Shown here: positions 1 through 7,511 of the stretch, piece by piece
Layout of the letters: the number at the start of each line of letters is the position of its first letter
Position numbering within the stretch: position 1 is the first letter of the stretch
NCBI RefSeq assembly: GCF_024346995.1
Contig: NZ_AP024887.1
Coordinates: 1,178,001 to 1,242,000, forward strand
Reading direction: 5' to 3'
DNA: 64,000 bases
DNA from: Vibrio palustris
GTDB taxonomy: Bacteria; Pseudomonadota; Gammaproteobacteria; Enterobacterales; Vibrionaceae
Made by a program: the position numbers and the translations under genes
Notes under the pieces: model-generated
Told to the model about the DNA's origin: nothing
The model's input: only the letters and a program-made list of their open reading frames with translations
The model's database searches: none

Positions 1-407
1 AACCGGAATAGACTGCGTTTGAATCTCCGTCGGAGTCGTATAGTCACAAGCTTTTACGGCTTGAATTAGGGGTTGGCTTAGGCCTAGTTTTTCAAATGAC
101 ATGAAGTAGCTCAATCAGTTAGTGGCGTTAGTGCCGAGTAATGTCTGGTCACCAATCATAACATACTTCTAAGGCGCCTTAAGAGTATTACTCTCCTGCT
201 GGTCGTCATTTACGTCGTCGTTGTATTTCACGCGTGGGTTATTTATACTCTAGCCCAGTATACGCGCCTGATTTTTGTGTTCTTTTACCTAGATACAATA
301 AAGAATTGTGATAATCGGTAGGTATCATCTACCTTTATAGGACGCCTTTCAGTTAACGCATTTAACTGCTTGTTCCCTCCTTTTTTACCTATAAAGAGAC
401 GATAGCA
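1..407. other. Intergenic region without a recognised gene
   Basis: No convincing coding frame, tRNA or sRNA was seen here. The only structures noted are a perfect 10-bp palindrome AAGGCGCCTT near 172-181 and AT-rich DNA at about 285-330 that could hold the promoter of the antiporter gene. The sequence may include the 3' flank of a gene lying outside the window. Confidence 0.4.
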
Positions 408-1382
408 ATGTTATTATCGATTGCAGCAATTATCGCTGGATTCATTATATTAGTGTGGAGCGCTGATCGCTTTGTAATGAGTGCCTCGGCGACGGCACGT
501 TATGCCGGTATGCCGCCACTATTAATTGGTATGGTGATTGTTGGCTTTGGTACGTCGGCCCCAGAGATGGTGGTCTCGGCCATGGCGGCCTTGCAAGGCG
601 CACCTTCGCTAGCATTAGGTAATGCACTGGGATCGAATATCGTCAATATCAGCTTGGTATTGGGATTGACGGCTCTGATAGCCCCTTTGTCTGTTCGTTC
701 AAAAATAGTCAGTAAAGAACTGCCCATCTTGTTATTTATTACGCTGTGTTTAGGTGTGATGTTATGGGACAACAGCTTAACGCATCTTGAATCTTGGATT
801 TTATTAGCGGGCTTTTTTGTATTTGTTGCTTGGTCTATTTACAGTGGGTTACGTGGTGGTGATGACAGCATGGCGCAAGAGGCCGATCTTGAACCACAAA
901 CCACGGAAATGTCGCTAAAAAAAGCGTTAATTTGGTTGGTGTTTAGCTTAGCGCTCCTGATTGGTAGCTCGCGATTACTCGTTTATGGCGCGGTGGATAT
1001 TGCCCATGCGATGGGGGTCAGTGATTTAATGATTGGCCTGACAGTGATCGCCTTAGGGACTTCTTTACCCGAACTGGCTGCCACCGTCATTGCTGCGCGT
1101 AAAGGCGAGCATGATTTAGCCTTGGGTAATATTCTTGGCTCAAACATGTTTAATATCCTTGCTGTCATTGGTATTGCGGGTGTCATTCATCCTGTTGATA
1201 ACATCGGCCCAGAGATCTTTTGGCGTGACTGGATGACCATGCTCGCGGTCACCGTGGTGTTGCTCATGACCGCCATAAGTATTAAAGGCCGTCCGGGGCG
1301 AATTAATCGCGTTGAAGGAGCGGTTTTGCTCATTTTCTATCTCATGTATAACGGGTATCTTATTTCAAGTGTTTTACAGTAA
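408..1382 (+). CDS. yrbG: CaCA-family calcium/sodium antiporter, YrbG-like
   Basis: Inner-membrane cation/proton or Ca2+/Na+ exchanger of the CaCA family, 324 residues, the usual length of E. coli YrbG. Two inverted copies of the alpha repeat are visible: one with GFGTSAPE followed by GNALGSNIVN (about residues 46-82), the other with ALGTSLPEL followed by GNILGSNMFN (about 216-250). The acidic residues inside these motifs are the expected cation ligands. About ten hydrophobic segments surround them. The ATG start follows an AAGAGA-like ribosome-binding site. The gene stands alone, with no yrb/mla operon around it. The family is clear; the exact substrate is inferred. Confidence 0.9.
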   Translation: MLLSIAAIIAGFIILVWSADRFVMSASATARYAGMPPLLIGMVIVGFGTSAPEMVVSAMAALQGAPSLALGNALGSNIVNISLVLGLTALIAPLSVRSKIVSKELPILLFITLCLGVMLWDNSLTHLESWILLAGFFVFVAWSIYSGLRGGDDSMAQEADLEPQTTEMSLKKALIWLVFSLALLIGSSRLLVYGAVDIAHAMGVSDLMIGLTVIALGTSLPELAATVIAARKGEHDLALGNILGSNMFNILAVIGIAGVIHPVDNIGPEIFWRDWMTMLAVTVVLLMTAISIKGRPGRINRVEGAVLLIFYLMYNGYLISSVLQ

Positions 1383-1461
1383 TACCAGCTTCGCCACCAA
1401 CATGCGGACATGGTGTAAATAAATGATTGAATAACCCTTAACTTTTAATCAGTCATGCCGA

Positions 1462-1515
1462 CATAGAGTAATCAATGCCACCTATTGCATAGGTGTGGTA
1501 ATCTCTTACTCTATG
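1462..1515 (+). promoter_or_regulatory. Long imperfect hairpin before the flagellin gene
   Basis: CATAGAGTAA at 1462-1471 is exactly complementary to TTACTCTATG at 1506-1515. A nested pair, CCACCTAT against ATAGGTGTGG, closes on a TGC loop, so most of the 54 nt can fold. No T-run follows, so it is not a simple terminator. It ends 16 nt before the flagellin start, in the presumed 5' UTR, where the Shine-Dalgarno is weak. Confidence 0.55.
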
Positions 1516-1531
1516 GATTGAGTCAACGGTA

Positions 1532-2704
1532 ATGGCGATCAGTATTCGGACAAATTACGCAGCGCAGCATGCTCAGCATCAGTTAAGTCGCACGGATAAT
1601 AAAGCGAATGTAACGATGATGCGATTGCTCACCGGACAAAAGATCAACTCGGCCAAAGATGATGCGTCAGGATTACAAATTGCAAATCGTTTACAATCTC
1701 AAGCCGCTGGGATAGGGGTCGCGGTACGTAACGCTCACGATGGCATCTCGATTGTACAGACGGCCGAAAGTGGCATGCAAGAGTACTCCGAAGTGTTAAT
1801 GCGTATGCGAGATCTCACCTTACAGTATGGTAATGGCGCGAATAATCAGCATGACCGCGAGAGCTTAGGCCAAGAATTTGAATCGCTGCGTGATACCTTA
1901 AATCATATCACCAACACAACGCGTTTTGCTGGGCAACCATTACTTAATGGGTTGTATGAAGAACGCTCTTTCCAAATCGGCGCGTCATCGGGCGAGGCGG
2001 TAAACGTCCTCATTCCTGATTTAAGTGTCGTTCACAAGCAGCATGACGGCCTGACATCACGCGAGCAATATGTGTATGTTAAGCCGGACTGGCGTTCAAA
2101 ACCGGGTGATAGCTTGAGTTTTCGTAATCAAACCGATCCCAATCAACCCTTGCAAACAGTCGCACTCTCCCCGGGCTCTTCACCGGAACAACTTGCAGCT
2201 CAAATCAATCAACAGACCAATGTGCAAGCTCGCATAGAAACCACCGAGGAGCATAGTGGAAAACGGTTAGTTTATTCATCTGCCAATGATGACGTGGTAT
2301 TGCATAACCCACTCGAGGGACCGAGTGCGTTGAATAATGCTTTGTTTACGGGAGTAAAAGGCGAGAGGGCAATAGATAACACCGAAGAGCAAACTTACGC
2401 ATTACCTGAACTTAATAATCAACACTCGGTGGATGAAGTACTTAAAGCGATTGATCGTATCCAAGAATATGTCGACTCAGGAAGAGGGCGTTTAGGGGCG
2501 GTTGCGAATCGATTTTCCAGTGCGATCAGTAATCTTTCTGGGGCGCAAGCCAATGTAGCAAGAAGTCATGGGCAGATTCGAGATACAGATTATGCGCATG
2601 AAGCGAGCGCATTAACGCAATACAACATCATCAAGCAAGCCGATACATCCATGTTAGCTCAAGCCAACCAGCATCCACAGCAGGCGTTACGCCTACTAGA
2701 CTGA
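1532..2704 (+). CDS. Orphan flagellin
   Basis: Flagellar filament subunit, 390 residues, exported through the flagellar type III apparatus. The N-terminal D0/D1 region (about 1-170) carries the family pattern LLTGQKINSAKDDASGLQIA, and the C-terminal D1/D0 region (about 310-390) ends in a LAQANQ motif. The middle (about 175-300) is the variable surface domain. The start MAISIRTN differs from the usual Vibrio polar flagellins, which begin roughly MAVNVNTN. No other flagellar gene lies nearby, so this is an isolated paralogue outside the polar cluster. Both termini needed for export and polymerisation look intact. The hairpin just upstream may control translation. Confidence 0.88.
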   Translation: MAISIRTNYAAQHAQHQLSRTDNKANVTMMRLLTGQKINSAKDDASGLQIANRLQSQAAGIGVAVRNAHDGISIVQTAESGMQEYSEVLMRMRDLTLQYGNGANNQHDRESLGQEFESLRDTLNHITNTTRFAGQPLLNGLYEERSFQIGASSGEAVNVLIPDLSVVHKQHDGLTSREQYVYVKPDWRSKPGDSLSFRNQTDPNQPLQTVALSPGSSPEQLAAQINQQTNVQARIETTEEHSGKRLVYSSANDDVVLHNPLEGPSALNNALFTGVKGERAIDNTEEQTYALPELNNQHSVDEVLKAIDRIQEYVDSGRGRLGAVANRFSSAISNLSGAQANVARSHGQIRDTDYAHEASALTQYNIIKQADTSMLAQANQHPQQALRLLD

Positions 2705-2935
2705 TGAGGCTTTTTCCCAAGTACTTTCTGCTTTAACTAAGATTTCTTTGCTGTATGTAGACGAAATGGTTTTCACGCCTGTCGGTAAAATACGGGCTAA
2801 ATCTAAATTATCTATTTCATCGAATGAAAACTGACAGTGAATTTTGCAATCCTGCTGTGAAAAACTCGATTCAATGAAATCATCAAAACTTTGTTTACAG
2901 CGCGCGATGTAAGTGAGGTTATATGTATGTGTCAT
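2696..2935 (-). CDS. Small hypothetical protein
   Basis: A 79-residue acidic, soluble protein with no signal peptide or membrane segment; I do not recognise the family. In its favour are an AGAAGG ribosome-binding site seven bases before the ATG and a compact convergent arrangement whose last codons overlap the flagellin stop by 9 bp. It has two cysteines near the middle (QQDCKIHCQF). No operon partner is apparent, and function cannot be inferred. Confidence 0.55.
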   Translation of the reverse strand: MTHTYNLTYIARCKQSFDDFIESSFSQQDCKIHCQFSFDEIDNLDLARILPTGVKTISSTYSKEILVKAESTWEKASSV

Positions 2936-3169
2936 AATTAAGCCTTCTAACGTTGTGATTTATCATTTAATTTCCATCACTGGATGAAGCTACTTAACAT
3001 TAAGCCTCACATTACACTCTGTGGTGTATTGATCCTTTGGTGCATAGTTTATCATCAGTCAGATTAAAAATTGTCTTATTTTTAAGATTTTTGCGAAGAA
3101 GTGTGTGTGTTTTGTGAACGGTGCAGGCTAACCTAATAAATTTGCGGGAGTGGCTAATGATTTGCAATC

Positions 3170-3201
3170 AAAAAAGCCATGATGTGGCTAAACATCATGG
3201 C
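3170..3201 (-). terminator. Terminator of the Coa1-domain gene
   Basis: A 10-bp perfect stem, GCCATGATGT against ACATCATGGC, with a 6-nt loop. Read on the minus strand it is followed by TTTTTT. It lies about 35 bp past the stop of the minus-strand gene. Confidence 0.85.
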
Positions 3202-3236
3202 TCTAAGACGCGTTTTACACCGTTAACTCCCAACAA

Positions 3237-3845
3237 TTAACACGGAATAATCGCGGTACGCTTCGTGCTGCCTTCATAATTAACAACCAGACACTGGAGT
3301 GACCATGAATCGAACTGTTTGCTCGCTATGACATACACGGTGCCGCTTCCTTTTGGCCCTTCAATCCCATAGGAAAAGTTAGCCGTCCCTCCTGCACCCG
3401 ATGACGCCATATTGCCATTAACAAAGCCACTATTGATTGGGGTTCCTAATTTTGCGACGACTTCGGATGACTGTTTAACTTGATAGAGTGAGACTTGGTA
3501 AGGCTTCGAATCTTTCATCATGCCACCAATCCCAACAAACATAGCGACAAAAAAGAGCAACATCGCGCCAATAAAGACAAGGCTCGCAATGGTCCATTTT
3601 TTTTGCACCCGCTTGAAGTGCTCGACACTTTGCCATTGTTTATGTCGCCATGCCCATTCATTACCTTTTAGCCCCAGCGCAATAAACATAATGATATTGA
3701 CGAACGGGCAAAACATCCAAAATGCACGGTAGGTATTATTCCCAATGCCCCAAACCCAAGTCAGTAGAAAAGCACCCCAATTCCAGCCTTGTATCTCGCT
3801 CGGAATATCCGCATGCTTGCCTTGACCCGATGTATTATTCTCCAT
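3237..3845 (-). CDS. Membrane protein with C-terminal Coa1-like domain
   Basis: A 202-residue membrane protein. The start chosen is the ATG at 3845, giving MENNTSG; the frame stays open upstream to 4121, but that part is basic, low in hydrophobic pattern and overlaps array 1's leader. The N-terminal half has a WNWGAFLLTWVWG segment and two or three hydrophobic stretches (about 20-70 and 92-118), typical of bacterial proteins annotated as cytochrome c oxidase assembly factor Coa1 family. The C-terminal ~85 residues resemble the Coa1 domain, usually placed outside the membrane. A role in oxidase assembly is inherited annotation and not shown here. This gene marks the left edge of the CRISPR island. 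Confidence 0.65.
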   Translation of the reverse strand: MENNTSGQGKHADIPSEIQGWNWGAFLLTWVWGIGNNTYRAFWMFCPFVNIIMFIALGLKGNEWAWRHKQWQSVEHFKRVQKKWTIASLVFIGAMLLFFVAMFVGIGGMMKDSKPYQVSLYQVKQSSEVVAKLGTPINSGFVNGNMASSGAGGTANFSYGIEGPKGSGTVYVIASKQFDSWSLQCLVVNYEGSTKRTAIIPC

Positions 3846-4087
3846 TATAAGCCTCATTTTTATTGTCGTATTATCAGTTTTATTCGCCAACCACGTATTA
3901 ATGGTTTTGAAGCGCAAATTATAGCGGTAAGTCTCAGGAGTTTTAATCAAAGGGCGATGTTTTATTAGTTGTTTAGATACAGGTCTAAAACTGCATAGTG
4001 GGTAGTTGAACGAGATAACTCGCAGGGCTGCGGACAGATAGTGCCGCCCGAAAGTAGGGCTTTGCATTAACCCTTTTATTTTATCGA

Positions 4088-4220
4088 TAGACCCTTTATT
4101 TTTGGTGTTATAAAAAATCATTTAAAAACAAGTGGTTAAAAACGAGCAAAATAAAAGGGTAAAAAAGGGTTTTTCTTGTCAATCTCTTGCTATCACTTCG
4201 CTTTTTGTTATATGTTTCTA
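4088..4220 (+). promoter_or_regulatory. Leader of CRISPR array 1
   Basis: AT-rich leader ending TTTCTA directly before the first repeat. It matches the leader of array 3 over about 130 bp: both start with ACCCTTTATTTTT, both contain AAAAGGGT- and GGGTTTTTCT-type blocks, and both share CTTTTTGTTATAT close to the repeat. A GGGTA motif begins 64 bp before the first repeat. It presumably holds the array promoter and the spacer integration signals. Confidence 0.65.
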
Positions 4221-4368
4221 GTTCACTGCCGCACAGGCAGCTTAGAAAATTGCGTTACCTGATACCATTGCGTTACCTGAGTTCACTGCCGCACAGGCAG
4301 CTTAGAAAAGCAATTCGGCATCAGAAATTTCAGCATTAACGTTCACTGCCGCACAGGCAGCTTAGTAG
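4221..4368 (+). CRISPR. CRISPR array 1, type I-F repeats (3 repeats, 2 spacers)
   Basis: Three 28-bp repeats start at 4221, 4281 and 4341, with two 32-bp spacers. The repeat core is CTGCC-GCACA-GGCAG, a 5-bp stem and 5-nt loop of the Cas6f/Csy4 substrate type, followed by CTTAGAAA. The last repeat is degenerate at its 3' end (TTAGTAG for TTAGAAA), marking the leader-distal end. Spacer 1 contains the same 14-mer twice, separated by 4 nt. No cas1 or cas2 is adjacent. Confidence 0.95.
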
Positions 4369-4498
4369 TAAATATTATTCCATGCGCTGCATATTATTTT
4401 TTTCACGAAAAGGTGATACAACTAGAAAATATACCTGCGGTATTTTGTTATCGTTAGTTTGATTAATGGTATTTTAAACAGTGTGTTGGAAGGTGTGA

Positions 4499-4846
4499 TT
4501 GGTTGGCGAACCCTCATCGCAAGAGTTGGTGCTTGACGGTAATTCGAAAAAAAGCAAAGTGCTGTATGACGTGGATGGTACCGCAGCCTTGCACTCGCAA
4601 AAAATTGGCAATGCGATCCGCACTGTGGATACGTGGTACCAAGGCGCGGAAGAGGTTGGGCCTATCTCGGCTGAACCGTTTGGATCTGTCACTAGCCGTG
4701 GTAAAGCTTACCGCAGTAACAAAGACGACTTTTATACACTGTTTGATAAATGGATGGAAAAAGGCCAAGCCCCTGATGTTGAACAACAACATTATGTGAT
4801 TGCCAACCTCATTCGCGGTGGTGTCTTTGGCAGTAAATCGGAGTAG
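4499..4846 (+). pseudogene. csy3: Truncated Cas7f/Csy3 (C-terminal third)
   Basis: The 115-residue frame matches the C-terminal third of Cas7f (Csy3), the backbone subunit of type I-F Cascade. Hallmarks are [36 protein letters not shown] and [16 protein letters not shown], all strongly similar to P. aeruginosa Csy3, which is about 340 residues. Roughly the first 225 residues are missing, so it cannot work as a Cascade backbone. A GGAAGG ribosome-binding site lies five bases before a TTG codon at 4499, so the remnant may still be translated. Its stop is 3 bp before cas6f, suggesting translational coupling. The 130 bp between array 1 and this point look AT-rich and non-coding. Confidence 0.9.
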
Positions 4847-4849
4847 ACC

Positions 4850-5413
4850 ATGGATTATTATCAAGACATAAAAATTTTAGAAGATCCCGAATTTACCGCG
4901 CCCATATTGATGAACGCGCTGTTTAGCAAGTTACATCGCGCATTGGTTGAGGCGTCTGACCATGATATTGGGGTAAGCTTTCCTGACGCGACCAATAAGT
5001 CATTGGGTAAACGGTTACGACTTCATGCTGCAAAACCGCGTTTAGAGCAATTAGAACACCAGCCGTGGCGTAAAGGGCTGAGTGATTTTACTCAAGTGTC
5101 GGATATTTTACCGGTACCTGAGACGCAAGAGCATTGGTTGGTGCAGCGTGTACACGTACAAAGTAACCCAGAGCGGTTACGTCGCCGTGCGATGAAGCGC
5201 CATGGTTTGAGCTACGAGCAGGCCGTTGCGCGCATTCCGGACAGTGTGGTGGAACACTCCGATTTGCCCTTTGTGCGGATTAAAAGCCAATCGACGGGAG
5301 GGCGACAATTTCCACTATTTATTAAACAGACGATGGTATCCGCGCCAAACATAGCCGAGATAAACTTTTCTAAATATGGTTTAAGCGCAACGACAGCGGT
5401 TCCTAAGTTTTAA
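4850..5413 (+). CDS. cas6f: Cas6f (Csy4) CRISPR RNA endoribonuclease
   Basis: Metal-independent endoribonuclease that cuts the repeat hairpin of pre-crRNA and, in type I-F, stays bound to the 3' hairpin. It is full length at 187 residues. The catalytic His29 (KLH) and Ser148 (SQSTG) sit at the same numbers as in P. aeruginosa Csy4, and the arginine-rich RNA-binding helix SNPERLRRRAMKRH (about 106-119) is present. A GGAG site precedes the ATG. It is the only crRNA-processing gene in the island, so it probably supplies crRNAs to the Cmr complex encoded downstream. It is read in one direction with the csy3 remnant and followed by a large inverted repeat and array 2. Confidence 0.96.
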   Translation: MDYYQDIKILEDPEFTAPILMNALFSKLHRALVEASDHDIGVSFPDATNKSLGKRLRLHAAKPRLEQLEHQPWRKGLSDFTQVSDILPVPETQEHWLVQRVHVQSNPERLRRRAMKRHGLSYEQAVARIPDSVVEHSDLPFVRIKSQSTGGRQFPLFIKQTMVSAPNIAEINFSKYGLSATTAVPKF

Positions 5414-5543
5414 CCCTTTTTTTTCTGACCACTCACCAAGCCCGCTGTGACGGGCTTGGTGATAACTGGCGAAAAAAAGGGTATTTTACCATGAACTACC
5501 TAAAGCTCTTTAAAAATCATAAAGATAGTGCTAGTTTCATCTA
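5412..5543 (+). promoter_or_regulatory. Inverted repeat and leader of array 2
   Basis: A strong stem TCACCAAGCCCG (5433-5444) / CGGGCTTGGTGA (5451-5462) lies directly after cas6f. Outside it, ACCCTTTTTTTT on the left can pair with AAAAAAAGGGT on the right, giving an ~80-bp imperfect palindrome. There is no T-run after the inner stem. The remaining ~60 bp up to the first repeat is the array leader, ending CATCTA. GGGTA begins 65 bp before the first repeat, as in the other two leaders. Confidence 0.6.
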
Positions 5544-5991
5544 GTTCACCGCCGCACAGGCGGCTTAGAAAGCAAAATCACACTATCAACATCAGCGGCG
5601 GGAGTTCACCGCCGCACAGGCGGCTTAGAAAGATTCGTTGCCGGATATAATGATAGCTTCTATGTTCACCGCCGCACAGGCGGCTTAGAAATTGATGATT
5701 TCGCCCGTCTCCATCGCGTTAAAGTTCACCGCCGCACAGGCGGCTTAGAAAAGTTAAGTCTTGCAGGTTGCTTTTTTGACGTTGTTCACCGCCGCACAGG
5801 CGGCTTAGAAATGCTTGTTTCAATAGTTCGTTAAGTGTTGGCAGTTCACCGCCGCACAGGCGGCTTAGAAAGCGGACGTGTACTGCGCTTTCTGTGTTGA
5901 ATAGTTCACCGCCGTACAGGCGGCTTAGAAAGTTATCTCTGAGTAATTCTTGATTTCTTGATTGTTCACCGCCGCACAGGCGGCTTAGATA
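5544..5991 (+). CRISPR. CRISPR array 2, type I-F repeats (8 repeats, 7 spacers)
   Basis: Eight 28-bp repeats at an exact 60-bp period (5544, 5604, 5664, 5724, 5784, 5844, 5904, 5964) with seven 32-bp spacers. The repeat core is CCGCC-GCACA-GGCGG, differing from array 1 by a compensatory T-A to C-G change in the stem. Repeat 7 has a loop change (GTACA). The last repeat ends TTAGATA, so the leader-distal end is on the right, next to cmr1. All seven spacers have a stop-free frame on the complementary strand. Confidence 0.97.
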
Positions 5992-6183
5992 ACTGACAGT
6001 TTCGTGGTTGCGAGGCTGTTAGAAGGATTATGGTATCTGCTGTCTTTAGATGTCTGAATTTACTCAGATATGTCGGTTTATTATGTATATTGATGCACTG
6101 GGTCTAAAAACGCCGTTCAGGCTCTTTTTATTTCAATTCAATCGATTACTATGGTTGAGCAGCGTTGATAGTAAGGATTGCTC
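5992..6183 (+). promoter_or_regulatory. Spacing region and probable promoter of the cmr operon
   Basis: This 192-bp stretch lies between the last repeat and cmr1. It is AT-rich around 6055-6095 (TTTACT, TATTAT and TATATT elements), consistent with a promoter, but no single -35/-10 pair stands out. An open frame across 6050-6304 shows no conserved sequence and runs out of frame into cmr1. An AAGGA ribosome-binding site at 6173-6177 serves cmr1. Confidence 0.35.
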
Positions 6184-7509
6184 ATGCGAAGAAAAACTAA
6201 TCAGGATTTTGAATCACTCCAAGAGGCACTTAAGACGACCCCGACCAAAACTTGGCAAACCTATAACTGCACGCTTGTTACACCCATGTATGGTGGTGGC
6301 GTGAAGGCTGGCGAAGTGGATAAGGACATGCCGATTCGCGCTAGCTCGATTCGCGGACAGCTGCGCTTTTGGTGGCGGATTGCTTGTGGCCCATTTAATA
6401 GCCCTAAAGAAATGTTTGATAGAGAAACCGCGATTTGGGGCGGGATTGGTGATGATGGAGCGACTGTTAGTCAGGTGGAGATTCGGGTATCGAATGTCGA
6501 TTGCAAAGGTGAAGTCGCAGCGTTTGAATATGAACGACACCATAAAGATCGTAATAAATTTAAAAGTGTTCCGAAGCCTCATCCTGAGTTGGGCCATGCT
6601 TATGCACTTTTTTCTGCCCAAGGAAAGTTAAGCAAAGATAAAACTGCTATTGAAGAGTTGCCCCATAAAATCGCCAAAACGGGGTTATTTTTTGAATTAC
6701 AGCTTAATTTTAAAACGCATACAGAAGGCGCTTTAATATCTGAGCAGATAAATGAGGTGAAGGAATCCATACGCTGGTGGTCTAGCTTTGGTGGCGTTGG
6801 CAGCCGAACACGTCGCGGTCTAGGCGCTGTTAAGGTGACTGGCGATGGAATTATCCCAGTAACCCGAGGTGAAGTTGAAGAAAAAGGTGGTGTCTTAGAA
6901 TTAGTGACTCGAAATGGAAAGCCAGAGACGGATGCTCATGCCGTGGTTTGTTGGCGGTATGGCTGCGATAAGTTAAGAGATTTTCGTCAAGCTAAAAATG
7001 TTGGACGAAATCCACCTAAACCTGATTCAAAATCACCAGCAGGGCAGAGTAGATGGCCGGAAGCTAACTCTGTTAGGAACCTAGCAGAGAGTCATAGTAA
7101 AAAACACTCTCCCAGTGATCCAAAAACTAACTTTTTTCCTCGGGCTTCTTTCGGCTTACCAATTATTTTCCATTTTCAGCAGGATAGTGGCCCAGGGCGA
7201 GAGCCAGATGATCATACACTAAAAGTGGCAGATAAAGACAAAGAGCGTATGGCTAGTCCTTTAGTCTTATGTCCGTATTACAATGGTAAATATTGGGAGT
7301 CAGCTGCATTACTGCTACCAGATTGGCAAAAGGCTTTACATCAGCGGTTAGAGCTGTCGCCTAAACCTAGTAATGTTAAAAATGAGCCAATGAATTGGTC
7401 GTTCTCGCCAGAGCAGCAGCGTTTACTTGCAGGAAAAGATAAGCCTATGGAAGGACGACGTAATGACCCCCTTTCCGCCTTCCTCGACTATTTTGAAAAA
7501 GGACAGTAA
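6184..7509 (+). CDS. cmr1: Cmr1, type III-B RAMP subunit (Cas7 group)
   Basis: Subunit of the type III-B Cmr complex that caps the crRNA 3' end side. The product is 441 residues from the ATG that follows AAGGA by six bases; a TTG two codons upstream is less likely. The N-terminal signature LVTPMYGGG...IRASSIRGQLRFWWR (about 25-62) is diagnostic of Cmr1, and a glycine-rich loop GGVGSRTRRGLGAV (about 201-214) is the second RAMP motif. The region about 285-330 is low-complexity and polar. It is the first gene of the six-gene cmr operon and ends 2 bp before cas10. Confidence 0.93.
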   Translation: MRRKTNQDFESLQEALKTTPTKTWQTYNCTLVTPMYGGGVKAGEVDKDMPIRASSIRGQLRFWWRIACGPFNSPKEMFDRETAIWGGIGDDGATVSQVEIRVSNVDCKGEVAAFEYERHHKDRNKFKSVPKPHPELGHAYALFSAQGKLSKDKTAIEELPHKIAKTGLFFELQLNFKTHTEGALISEQINEVKESIRWWSSFGGVGSRTRRGLGAVKVTGDGIIPVTRGEVEEKGGVLELVTRNGKPETDAHAVVCWRYGCDKLRDFRQAKNVGRNPPKPDSKSPAGQSRWPEANSVRNLAESHSKKHSPSDPKTNFFPRASFGLPIIFHFQQDSGPGREPDDHTLKVADKDKERMASPLVLCPYYNGKYWESAALLLPDWQKALHQRLELSPKPSNVKNEPMNWSFSPEQQRLLAGKDKPMEGRRNDPLSAFLDYFEKGQ

Positions 7510-7511
7510 TC

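Noticed and set aside
3846..4121. N-terminal extension of the Coa1-domain protein
   Set aside because: The open frame runs through the array 1 leader, is basic and unpatterned, and a better start exists at 3845.
4503..4864. Alternative frames overlapping the csy3 remnant
   Set aside because: The Cas7f match is in one frame only; the others are shadows.
6050..6304. Separate 84-aa gene before cmr1
   Set aside because: Out of frame with cmr1, no ribosome-binding site and no recognisable sequence; it overlaps the cmr1 start.
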